Assembly: GCA_021234155.1 (NCBI GenBank)
Contig: JAJEKV010000490.1
Coordinates: forward strand, 62,001 to 126,000
Direction of reading: 5' to 3'
DNA from: Isoetes taiwanensis
Taxonomy: Eukaryota > Streptophyta > Lycopodiopsida > Isoetales > Isoetaceae
DNA: 64,000 bases
The position numbers and the translations under genes were made by a program. The notes under the pieces were generated by a model. That model had not been told where the DNA came from and did no database searches. It saw only the letters and a program-made list of their open reading frames with translations. The number at the start of each line of letters is the position of its first letter. The first letter of the stretch is position 1. Below, one piece after another: positions 25,408 through 36,205 of the stretch.

Positions 25408-27519
25408 TTAACTTGTCTCAGGCCTTCTAAAATGCGTTGTTTATAGCCGATATGTCTCTGAAGGGGTGCCCCTGGGGTGCAGGCATTCTCCATTGTTTTT
25501 ATAGCAATGGACTTAGCTAAAGCCATTGTTAACAAACACGGTCAATGTTCTCCCCAATTCCGATAGGAATTCTTGTGGGCGATTACATAGATATAATAAT
25601 ATTATCACTTGTGCTATCATAAGGTTGTAACACTGGCTTATTTTTCTATTAGACGCCAGTCGTATAAATTGTACACATTTAAACGGGAGCAATCTCCTTT
25701 TATCAAACCTTGTTGTAATATACGAACCCTCAATTAGGTCAACAACTTGAATATGCAGGTTTAGGAAATTACATCTGGGAAGTGCAGAATCATACTGCAA
25801 GTACATTTGGTCTGTGTCGTCCTTCTTAATTTCCAGGAACTCTAATGGGTAGATCCAATATGGATTATCTGCATGTCTTGGTTGCGACGGGTCAATAAAT
25901 AAGTCCATAATTGGATTATTTATTACCCCCAAGTCATCCATATATCTAAAAGTTCCTTCAAATAGAGCTAAAAGGTCCGTCTTCCCTAGCTTTGCTAATC
26001 TCCTTATAAAATTGTACTCATAATACAAAAGGTACAAGTTGCACCATAATGGGGAGCAAGAAAAACCCATAGGGATTCCTCTAATTTGCTTCCATACTCT
26101 GTCTCCCAGTTGTACACAGCAGTTCGTAAGCAAAAAGTTATTCATGGCCATAAGTTCACCAATGGTGATCTCAAAGTAAAAATCCGAGTCTGGAATATTC
26201 CTCCTCCATGAGCATTTATATTGTGATGCCACATACTGGACACATAACTTTTGTGGATCTTTCATCTGGAATGCTTTTTGAAAGAGCTTATCACAAATGG
26301 TAGTAATCCCCTCTTCTTCAAATAATGGTATAGACTCGTAGCATCTTGCTATATCTGCGACCCATGTATGTCTAATAGTTTGAGGTAAATTGATTACTAG
26401 ATCTATAGTAGAGTCAATCCACCAAAATGATCTAGTACCCACTCCCATAAATCTTTTAATCTTTGAGTCTAGTGACCAGCACATCTCCTTGAAGACAGGA
26501 ATTAATATTTGTATAATCGAGGTAATGCAATTGGCCATATTTGTAAAAATACCAGAGGATGCATTAGTTAACCACCTGAATTTCTTTTTATGCACCTTAT
26601 ATATTGCCATAAGATAAGGAAGCCCTAAGTTTTCTTCTATGACCACATTAGCAAATCTTTTCATCATATACATGCATGAAAATTTGGTTGCCAATGGTGA
26701 GCTTGGGTAATTGTCCTCATCCTGACATATTGCAAAATCTGGGCTTTGTACCCTTTTCAATGCCAATTTTCGTATATAATTCTTGCAGATAAAGACAGGA
26801 GTATTCTCTGCTTTATCTGCTCCAGAAATATACAAGTGTTCAAGTAACCATTTTTTCTCCTCATAGCATTCCGAAGAATAGGTCTTTTTTGGGATCCTAA
26901 TCCTCTTTCTTTTGTCACATTTTGCATCTTGCACCAATTGTTTGATTTTTTGTCTAATAAGTATTTTTGAACGTTCCTTCCTCGAGGTATGAAACGCCCC
27001 ATAAATATTTTCTAATCTTTGAACAGTACACTCCCATGCTTTAGTTATTTCAATAATGACAAGTCCCACATTAGGTTCCTCAAGGTGAATATGATTTAAA
27101 CCAAATTTAATATCTTCCCTTGTATAGTGACATATGTCAAAGGAGAATGTAGTAACATGTTTACTAGCATCTTCTCCATCCTGAAGGAAGGGTTCAAACC
27201 ATGTTATGTATTCACATTGACAGTTTAAATTAGTCAAGCATGAGAAATTGCAAAAAGTATCCTTTGGTTTATACCAGGAGGATTTAACACTAGGAAGATA
27301 TTTCCAGCCATATACTATATTATCCAACACATTGGGATCTTCCAGACCAAGGCCTTCTAGGCAACAAGTGATAAATAATTTTTTCACATTGACCAGTTCC
27401 ATAATCCTATTTACATACAATAAGTGTATGTAAAAGGTATCACTAGTCTTATCTTTAACAATCTTATATCTTCCCATAGATAACAACAGAGACTTAGAAA
27501 CAACTTGCATTTCCTGCAA
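25408..27519 (-). CDS. ORF2 of unit II, reverse transcriptase (Penelope-like candidate)
   Basis: An open frame of 668 codons runs from 27519 to 25513. Finger motif KVHKKKFRWLT lies at residues 308-318, motif A VADIARCYESIP at 387-398 (Asp389), motif B RGIPMGFSCSPLWCNLYL at 480-497, motif C FRYMDDLG at 524-531 (Asp528/Asp529), then FLEIKKDD and FLNLHIQ as motifs D/E. GIPMG.SC.P..., a KxHK finger and DI..CYESIP point away from LTR and L1-type enzymes and toward the Penelope/telomerase side, but lineage needs a tree. No GIY-YIG or other endonuclease, RNase H or integrase is visible. The other units continue past VNNGFS for about 30 residues to a stop equivalent to 25408. Here an 11-base deletion causes the early stop. 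The start is uncertain: unit IV is open further upstream. Confidence 0.85.
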
Positions 27520-27587
27520 GAAATATAAAAAAGTCTATTAAAGACAGAAAGTACACACTTTTTTCAAGAACACATGTCATGTTTCCA

Positions 27588-29215
27588 TCAATTGCCCCAT
27601 CTATAATTCAAATTGTTGGGCATTAAAGGTGAATGCGCATGATCTTGCTGCTGATCCGAAGACATAGGGGTGCTCCCCACCATCTGGACACTCTCAGAGG
27701 TGCTACTAGTCCAAGTTCTGCCCCCTCTTCCTTCACTAGGAATAAAAACCCCCCTCCCAGGTGGGTTTCTTCCTCCTCTTGGCACTGGGGGGGCCCTATC
27801 CATATGCGCCCCTCTATGGGGTTGCTCATATCTTCCTCTGCCTCTATTACTTCTCCCCCCACCTCTTGGTGCACTTCTATGCTCCCCTCTACCTCTTCCA
27901 CGATTCCTTCTATCCGGTGCAGGAGGGGCTTCTTCCACATCTCTTGGTCTTTTCATCAAAGGAGTATTAAAATCTGAAAATTTTGGTGGTTTTAACAATC
28001 TCTCAATGTATCTCAACCCATTAGCATTGTGGTTACCAAATAATTTTGCATCTGGATTATTGACATATTCCAGGAGCCCTTCCATCATAAATTTTCTAAT
28101 AAAATGGAAGATCAGGCATTGCTGGATCAGGGCCTCAATCCCAGGATTGGAGGTCCAAATAATAAACTGACTCCATCTAGACACAATGGAATCTCCCTTG
28201 AAGAATAAATCCAGATGATTCATCATGAACCACAGTACATGATCCAACCACATTATTCCTTTTGAGGTACATGAGTTTTGGGGGTGAGGACAACGGCAAT
28301 AAGGCCTTTTCCAGTTAGGCCATTTCATTTCATAGTCAGTCCCCCTTGATTTACCACCCGTAGGCAGATCCTTTTTTACCATGGCAATTAATGGTTCCTC
28401 CAAGACATTTATAAGGATCAAATGAAGCCAAAGAGTACTCAATACTAGTCTCCCTATCACATACCACTGTACTCCATGCTAGCAAAATTAGCATATTTAT
28501 CCTTAAATGTGGCATAAGAGATTTTATCGCCTTCTATTCCTCCCAAATAACTATATGCCTCAATAGGTATTGGGGCAAGTAAGTTGAAGCAATAGAGCTT
28601 CCACACTTTATTGTCCTTATCTCCAGCCCATTGTTCCACCAATCGTCTTGGTACAAGTGGAGTAGGGAACCTCTTAAAAAATAAAAGAGGGTTATTTTGT
28701 TTTTGAAGCCGCTCCTCAACAGATTCTTTAGAGATGGCTTGTGCCTCTGCATCAAGAGTAATACCCTTAAGTTTAGGATTAGATCCATCCGATCCACATT
28801 AGAAGTCCTCTCATCACATTTTAACATGGGATATAATTCTCCATTAATCGCTTTAAGGTCCTTGAACCGCTCAAGGACTTGCTTACACATTTCCGTGTCC
28901 TTTTTATCCGATTCCACAATATCAAACAATTTGGTTTCCAATGACTTCAAATGTTGAAGTACATTGCCACCGCTTCTATATGTGTGGAACAAGTTGGAAC
29001 CAAAGGAGAAGCATCCAAATTGCTCTAATGGAGAAGTCATTTTCAATGAGAGAGTTTTTCTATTAAGGATATACTCATGGAGGCCCTGAGCATCTAACAT
29101 AATCACCATGAGGGTCTGGATAATAGGGCTAGTAACCCATAAATTTTCATCATACCCAATCTTTTTTAGGTCCTGGATACCATACGGAGCCCCTTCATTA
29201 TCCGGATTCTATACA
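27588..29215 (-). CDS. ORF1 of unit II, RG-rich protein of unknown function
   Basis: The reconstruction across units is about 500 residues and is split here into two long frames (29109-28534 and 28460-27588). Recognisable stretches include CDERTSNVD, FFKRFPTPLVPRRLVEQWAG, KVWKLYCFNLLAPIPIEAYS, GDSIVSRWSQFIIWTSNPG and GLRYIERLLKPPKF. The C-terminal ~100 residues are rich in RG/RGG (NRGRGRGEHRSAPRGGGR, RGGRNPPGRG), a composition typical of RNA-binding tails. I recognise no known domain and no CCHC zinc knuckle. By position it would be the RNA-binding (gag-like) partner of the reverse transcriptase, which is an inference. It ends RWGN-stop 68 bases before the ORF2 start. Confidence 0.7.
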
Positions 29216-30038
29216 GAGGATAAAACAAGTCGGGCCATTACCATAATATCATAATAATATTCCTGAAAAGCAATGTAAGTATCATGTATAGACAATGCTC
29301 ATGATAATATTATGCATGAGACATTAAGGTGGTAACCTCTAAGGTCAGAAATATATGTATATATATATGCTATTGTCATAGCAACCTTCCCAATGCAGGA
29401 TCTATAATCATGATACTTACTAAAACATGCTAACTTCTAGGAATATGGAGATAATCTAACAAATTTTGATAATCATAAAAAATAACGAATAAAATAGAAC
29501 CCTATAAAATAGCATGATGATGATGCATGCTCGACTAGTCCTAAGATTTATTAATCCCGACTCCAAGTGGGAAAATGGTACACCGCCACCGCCACAAGAC
29601 GTAACACGTGTTAGTACAAAAGCAAAGATGTGGAAGACAGGTGTCAATGCTTTTTATACAACCCCCCTTGCTATCGGTGTCGAGGAATCTAGGGAAATCT
29701 AGGTCTAGTCCCAATCATGCATGCCTAATGTTTCTTAAATAGAACCCACAAATTTTCTTAATGACTCTTTTATGAGCTTAATACACAAAGAAAATAAACA
29801 AATCCGTAACAAGAATATTATAAGCGATTTCACCTCCCATTATGACAAGCCCAATAACCTAATATATAAATAATCCGACCTGATTATCATTGAGCCGCAG
29901 GTGTCCGGTTCGTCCTCTACTTCCATAAAACTAGATTCTCCAGTTTCCTCCACCATCTTATAATCCATCCGATGTAATTTTCGTGAGTATAGAAGGAAAT
30001 AATTTTCTAATGTAGAAGAAAATAATTAAGCATGCCAA

Positions 30039-30640
30039 TACCTTATATTTTGCAAGATTGCATCGAGTCCTTTTGAAAAAACGGATTTTCCAGTTGTGTT
30101 GCACAAATTTTAGAGAAATCCTTCGTGAGCCACAAAACCGGCTAGCAAATAACTCTCAGGTGCAAACACCAGCCTATATCCGAAAGCAAAATTACAAACC
30201 GGGCCTTATAAGCCCGATTTTATCAATTAGGGCAAGCAAATCCATGCTACATATAAATGGATAATCAACAAAATTGCAGATAATACCTTAGCTTTGTGGA
30301 TGCACAGCTTGTAAAAATCTTTCTCGGGCAAAGAACCGGGCCGGCAGATAATTTAGTGTGCGCACCCAAGCCTATATCCGAATGCAAACCGAAAATCAGG
30401 GCCATATAGGGCCGATTTTATCAAGTCTGGCACCAATCCATGCCTCTTATCAATAGATAATCAACAAAATTTCATATTATACCTTAAACCGGTTTTGTAG
30501 AAGCACCGCTTTGAAAAAATCCTTCGTGGCAAAGCAAAAACCGGGCCGGGCAAATAACTCGTGAGTACGCACTCCAAGCTTATGAAATCCGGGGATCCGG
30601 TCCTTATATGGCCGATAATATCCAATCCGCAAAGATAGAG
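30039..30640 (-). repeat. Triple sub-repeat in the 3' region of unit I
   Basis: Starts at 30039, 30293 and 30479, with the same three imperfect repeats. Confidence 0.7.
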
Positions 30641-30903
30641 CCCACCAAGATAATGTCGCCCGTGTCGCGACCGCCCCTTTGTTTGTTCTCAAGAACCAAA
30701 TTTTATTTCAACCAATCCGCCCCATATAATCCAATTTAGGCGGTTCCATAAGGTAAATTGTTCCATGCTATTTCCCTTTTTTTTTAAAAAAATTTACCAA
30801 CATACTATAGATCCTTCCATATTATAAAGTTGCTTGATGGTTTTAACATTGGTGTTAAAATCACCATATGTAAAGTAGAACTAATACCCGTGATAATTAC
30901 CCA

Positions 30904-33028
30904 TTAACTTGTCTCGTGCCTTCTAAAAATGCGTTGTTTTATAGCCGATATGTCTCGAAAGGGGTGCCCCCGGGTGTGTGCATTCTCCATTGTTTTTATA
31001 GCAATGGACTTAAGCCGATCCAAGCTAAAGCCATTGTTAACAAACACGGTCAATGTTCTCCCCAATTCAGATAGGAATTCTTGTGGGCGATTACATTGAT
31101 ATAATAATATTATCACTTGTGCTATCATAAGGTTGTAACACTGGCTTATTTTTCTATTAGACGCCAAATGATAAATTGTACACATTTAAACGGGAGCAAT
31201 CTCCTTTTATCAAACCTTGTTGTAATATACCTAACCCTCAATTAGGTCAACAACTTGAATATGCAAGGTTTAGGAAATTACATCCGGGAAGTGCGTAATC
31301 ATACCGCAAGTACATTTGGTCTCAGGTCGCCCTTCTTAATTTCCGTGAACTCTAATGGGTAGATCCAATATGGATTATCTCTGTGATGTCTTAGTTATGA
31401 CGGGTCAATAAATAAGTCCATAATTGGATTATTTATTACCCCAAGTCATCCATATATCTAAAAGTTCCTTCAAATAGAGCTAAAAGGTCCGTCTTCCCTA
31501 GCTTTGCTAATCTCCTTATAAAATTGTACTCATAATACAAAAGGTACAAGTTGCACCATAATGGGGAGCAAGAAAAACCCATAGGGATTCCTCTAATTTG
31601 CTTCCATACTGCCTCCCAGTTTTGTACACAGTCAGTAAGCAAAAAGTTATTCATGGCCATAAGTTCACCAATGGTGATCTCAAAGTAAAAATGAAGTCCG
31701 GAATATTCCTCCTCCATGAGCATTTATATTGTGATGCCACATACCGACACATAACTTTTTGTGGATCTTTCATCCGAATGCTTTTGAAAGAGCTTATCAC
31801 AAATGGTAGTAATCCCCTCTTCTTCAAATAATGGTATAGACTCGTAGCATCTTGCTATATCTCTGCGACCCATGTATGTCTAATAGTTTGAGGTAAATTG
31901 ATTACTAGATCTATAGTAGAGTCAATCCACCAAAATGATCTAGTACCCACTCCCATAAATCTTTTAATCTTTGAGTCTAGTGACCAAAGACATCTCCTTG
32001 AAGACAGAATTAATATTTGTATAATCGAGGTAATGCAATTGGCCATATTTGTAAAAATACAAGAGGATGCATTAGTTAACCACCAATTTCTTTTTTATGC
32101 ACCTTATATATTGCCATAAGATAAGGAAGCCCTAAGTTTTTTCTATGACCACATTAGCAAATCTTTTCATCATATACATGCATGAAAATTTGGTTGCCAA
32201 TGGTGAGCTTGGGTAATTGTCCTCATCCTGACATATTGCAAAATCTGGGCTTTGTACCCTTTTCAATGCCAATTTTCGTATATAATTCTTGCAGATAAAG
32301 ACAGGAGTATTCTCTGCTTTATCTGCTCCAGAAATATACAAGTGTTCAAGTAACCATTTTTTCTCCTCATAGCATTCCGAAGAATAGGTCTTTTTTGGGA
32401 TCCTAATCCTCTTTCTTTTGTCACATTTTGCATCTTGCACCAATTGTTTGATTTTTGTCTAATAAGTATTTTTGAACGTTCCTTCCTCGAGGTATGAAAC
32501 GCCCCATAAATATTTTCTAATCTTTGAACAGTACACTCCCATGCTTTAGTTATTTCAATAATGACAAGTCCCACATTAGGTTCCTCAAGGTGAATATGAT
32601 TTAAACCAAATTTAATATCTTCCCTTGTATAGTGACATATGTCAAAGGAGAATGTAGTAACATGTTTACTAGCATCTTCTCCATCCTGAAGGAAGGGTTC
32701 AAACCATGTTATGTATTCACATTGACAGTTTAAATTAGTCAAGCATGAGAAATTGCAAAAGTATCCTTTGGTTTATACCAGGAGGATTTAACACTAGGAA
32801 GATATTTCCACCATATACTATATTATCCAACACATTGGGATCTTCCAGACCAAGGCCTTCTAGGCAACAAGTGATAAATAATTTTTTCACATTGACCAGT
32901 TCCATAATCCTATTTACATACAATAAGTGTATGTAAAAGGTATCACTAGTCTTATCTTTAACAATCTTATATCTTCCCATAGATAACAACAGAGACTTAG
33001 AAACAACTTGCATTTCCTCGCAAGAAAT
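30904..33028 (-). pseudogene. ORF2 of unit I, broken reverse transcriptase
   Basis: The frames 33013-32735, 32742-32263, 32443-32132, 32046-31855, 31723-31436 and 31185-30904 together cover the same reverse transcriptase, including RGIPMGFSCSP and FRYMDDLG. This unit preserves the C-terminal extension after VNNGFS down to the stop at 30904, absent from the open frame of unit II. Confidence 0.8.
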
Positions 33029-33090
33029 ATAAAAAGTCTATTAAAGACGTAAAGTACACACTTTTTTCAAGAACACATGTCATGTTTCCA

Positions 33091-34715
33091 TCAATTGCCC
33101 CATCTATAATTCAAATTGTTGGGCATTAAAGGTGAATGCGCATGATCTTGCCGCTGATCCCAAGACATAGGGTGCTCCCCCACCATCCGGACACTCTCAG
33201 AGGTGCTACTAGTCCAAGTTCTGCCCCCTCTTCCTTCACTAGGAATAAAAACCCCCCTCCCAGGTGGGTTTCTTCCTCCTCTTGGCACTGGGGGGGCCCT
33301 ATCCATATGCGCCCCTCTATGGGGTTGCTCATATCCTCCTCCTCTATTACTTCTCCCCCACCTCTTGGTGCACTTCTATGCTCCCTCTACCTCTTCCACG
33401 ATTCCTTCTATCCCGGTGTGAGGGGCTTCTTCCACATCTCTTGGTCTTTTCATCAAAGGAGTATTAAAATCTGAAAATTTTGGTGGTTTTAACAATCTCT
33501 CAATGTATCTCAACCCATTAGCATTGTGGTTACCAAATAATTTTGCATCTGGATTATTGACATATTCCAGGAGCCCTTCCATCATAAATTTTCTAATAAA
33601 ATGGAAGATCAGGCATTGCTGGATCAGGGCCTCAATCCCAGGATTGGAGGTCCAAATAATAAACTGACTCCATCTAGACACAATGGAATCTCCCTTGAAG
33701 AATAAATCCAGATGATTCATCATGAACCCACAAGACATGATCCAACCACATTATTCCTTTTTGAGGTACATGAGTTTTGGGGTGAGGACAACGGCAATAA
33801 GGCCTTTTCCAGTTAGGCCATTTCATTTCATAGTCAGTCCCCTTGATTTACCACCCGTAGGCGCATCCTTTTTACCATGGCAATTAATGGTTCCTCAAGC
33901 ACATTTATAAGGATCAAATGAAGCCAAAGAGTACTTTGAATACTAGTCTCCCTATCACATACCACTGCACCCATGCTAGCAAAATTAGCATATTTATCCT
34001 TAAATGTGGCATAAGAGATTTTATCGCCTTCTATTCCTCCCAAATAACTATATGCCTCAATAGGTATTGGGGCAAGTAAGTTGAAGCAATAGAGCTTCCA
34101 CACTTTATTGTCCTTATCTCCAGCCCATTGTTCCACCAATCGCCTTGGTACAAGTGGAGTAGGGAACCTCTTAAAAAAAAAAAAAGAGGGTTATTTTGTT
34201 TTTTGAAGTCGCTCCTCGGTATTCTTTAGAGATGGCTTGTGCCTCCTGATCAAGAGTAATACCCTTTAAGTTTAGGATTAGATCCATCCGGATCCACATT
34301 AGAAGTCCTCTCATCACATTTTAACATGGGATATAATTCTCCATTAATCGCTTTTAAGGTCCTTGAAACTGCCAAGGACTTGCTTACACATTTCCGTGTC
34401 CTTTTATCCGATTCCACAATATCAAACAATTTGGTTTCCAATGACTTCAAAATGTCGAAGTACATTGCCACCGCTTTCTATATGTGTGGAACAGTTGGAA
34501 CCAGTGAGAAGCATCCAAATTGCTCAGAATGGAGAAGTCATTTTCAGTGAGAGAGTTTTCTCTATTAAGGATATACTCATGGAGGCCTGGAGCATCTAAC
34601 ATAATCACCATGAGGGTCTGGATAATAGGGCTAGTAACCCATAAATTTTCATCATACCCAATCTTTTTTAGGTCCGGATACCATACGGGAGCCCCTTCAT
34701 TATCTGGATTCTATA
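33091..34715 (-). pseudogene. ORF1 of unit I, broken
   Basis: The same RG-rich protein as in unit II, seen as fragments 34471-34250, 34139-33834, 33738-33376 and 33306-33091. The RG tail is shortened by losses around 33330-33420. Upstream residues NEGAPVWYPDLKKIGYDEN are readable near 34700 in another frame. Confidence 0.75.
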
Positions 34716-34869
34716 CAGAGGATAAAACAAGTCAGTCATTACCATAATATCATAATAATATTCCTGAAAAGCAATGTAAGTATCATGTATAGACAATGCT
34801 CATGATAATATTATGCATGAGACATTAAGGTGGTAACCTCTAAGGTCAGAAATATATGTATATATATAT

Positions 34870-35001
34870 GCTATTGTCATAGCAACCTTCCCAATGCAGG
34901 ATCTATAATCATGATACTTACTAAAACATGCTAACTTCTAGGAATATGGAGATAATCTAACAAATTTTGATAATCATAAAAAATAACGAATAAAATAGAA
35001 C

Positions 35002-35008
<7 letters not shown>
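34870..35008 (-). mobile_element. Truncated fifth unit (terminal stub)
   Basis: The first ~140 bases of the unit's left end (gctattgtcatag... to aaccctataaa) recur here and stop at an (AT)n run. In coding sense this lies upstream of unit I, where a promoter-bearing pseudo-LTR would sit. No promoter motif was verified. Confidence 0.85.

Positions 35009-35038
<30 letters not shown>
35008..35038. repeat. (AT)n microsatellite at the right array boundary
   Basis: About 15 AT dinucleotides separate the truncated fifth unit from unrelated flanking DNA. A similar AT/GTATATATA run bounds the left end at 12876-12903. Confidence 0.95.
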
Positions 35039-35040
<2 letters not shown>

Positions 35041-35917
35041 ATGTTTGAGTTTTTATCTCTTCTCTTATTAGGTTTACTCAACTATGTGTACCTTTTTTTC
35101 TCATTCAATAGTTATGTCAGATCCAAATTGTAATAGTAAGTTTGTCGACAAGATCGCAGTGGTGATGTTCTCGACAAGTTCAGAACACTTCCCACAACAA
35201 TTTTAACTGCTTCCATATGACACGCACTCTAAATATATGCTATGCCTTGTTCCAAATATCGCCATAGCAATTTCCAGGATCACTTGTGAGGCTATGCCTG
35301 CTTTAAGATTAATGTTCCAACACCATGAAGGTATGCCTATACATTCAATTCCCCACGGCTATAAAGTTGGCGAGTCGAATATGTGCTTATTACCCATGCT
35401 ATTAGGTCAACAATAACACATTTTCCGTTCCCAGGAGCTTACTGTGACCTATTTTGTTGTCGAATGGGAAAACGAAATTTCTTTAATTAATGAGATCATG
35501 CTTGTAAGAGGCATCACCTTGCGAATGTGCCAATGATGAGTTTTTTTCCTTATACTCAGCTGCATAATAATTGCATTATATAACCGAGTATAATCCTCTG
35601 CTTTATCGTAAAGAGAATGGGCAATCCTTATTTTGGCTAGTTACAGGATAAAAAGTAAACTTGCAGAGGTTAAAGAGGTTCAACTAGTTCCTTCCCAGGT
35701 TCAAGTTCTCATGGGAGCATGGAATGTCATCATAGACCATTGCATATATTTAGCTTTCCTTGAAACAAATGGTTTGTTTGTGAATGCAAAGTTATAAAAG
35801 GATAGCTTAGATGGGTGGTTGATCCCACTCTTTACCTTGTTGACTGCTTCCTAGAACATTCTGGGGGAGAATATTATACAAGCCTGCAGCCTCTTGACAA
35901 CATCTCTGTAGACTAGT
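35039..35917. other. Non-coding
   Basis: No supported gene. It may include non-coding or endonuclease-region remains of the LINE that follows, but no motif is visible. Confidence 0.45.
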
Positions 35918-36205
35918 GGGTGCAACACTTGGTGCAGTTATGATCCTAATACAATCCATAATATTGTGCAAACACAAACCGGTTCCTCACTAACTATAAA
36001 AGAAGTAGATGTTACCAACGGCTTGCAAATGCTCGCAAATGGCAAGGCAACAGATTTAAATGGCATGCAGGCAGAATTGTTGAAGTGCACTGGACATCAA
36101 ATTGTCGCAATCCTGACTAGTTTGTTTAATTGGGCCCTCTATGAAGGCTTCCCTATGCAACAGATCATCAGTGGAGTAGTTCTCATTTTTAAAGCAAGGG
36201 ACCGA
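35918..36205 (+). pseudogene. LINE reverse transcriptase fragment, N-terminal part
   Basis: The frame reads EVDVTNGLQMLANGKATDLN, GMQAELLK, FNWALYEGFPMQQIISGVVL and IFKARDRH. This corresponds to the plant LINE segment just before and at the start of the RT domain (GKA.D.DG...E.LK, then the W....I.P..K.GD signature). It stops abruptly at about 36205, where the opposite strand carries a different LINE part. A dead fragment. Confidence 0.7.

Larger units (their letters stand above)
23890..29368 (-). mobile_element. Array unit II (best preserved)
   Basis: A complete unit whose reverse transcriptase frame is open for 668 codons. ORF1 occupies about 29215-27588 and ORF2 27519-25408, including a few codons lost by an 11-base deletion near 25517. 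The 3' region is 25407-23890. Confidence 0.9.
29369..34869 (-). mobile_element. Array unit I (5'-most in coding sense)
   Basis: This is a complete 5.5 kb unit. ORF1 occupies about 34715-33091, ORF2 33028-30904, and the 3' region 30903-29369. Both ORFs are broken by small indels at CAG/CTG/CCG sites, and an A-run near 34171 is longer than in the other units. Confidence 0.9.
12876..35038 (-). mobile_element. Head-to-tail tandem array of a ~5.5 kb retroelement (4 units plus stub)
   Basis: The word gctattgtcatagcaacc recurs at 12904, 18416, 23890, 29369 and 34870, giving periods of 5512, 5474, 5479 and 5501. All coding is on the minus strand, so the 5' end of each unit is on the right. Each unit holds, in coding order, a short leader, ORF1 (RG-rich), ORF2 (reverse transcriptase) and a ~1.5 kb 3' region with three sub-repeats. 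The array starts and ends in (AT)n runs (12876-12903 and 35008-35038). The ~140 bp fifth stub at the right end would give the array terminal redundancy, as in the pseudo-LTR arrangement known for Penelope-like elements. No long inverted or LTR-type ends were found. Confidence 0.9.

Noticed and set aside
12876-35038. CRISPR-like or satellite array
   Set aside because: The units are 5.5 kb and protein-coding, with no spacer structure. This is a tandem retroelement.
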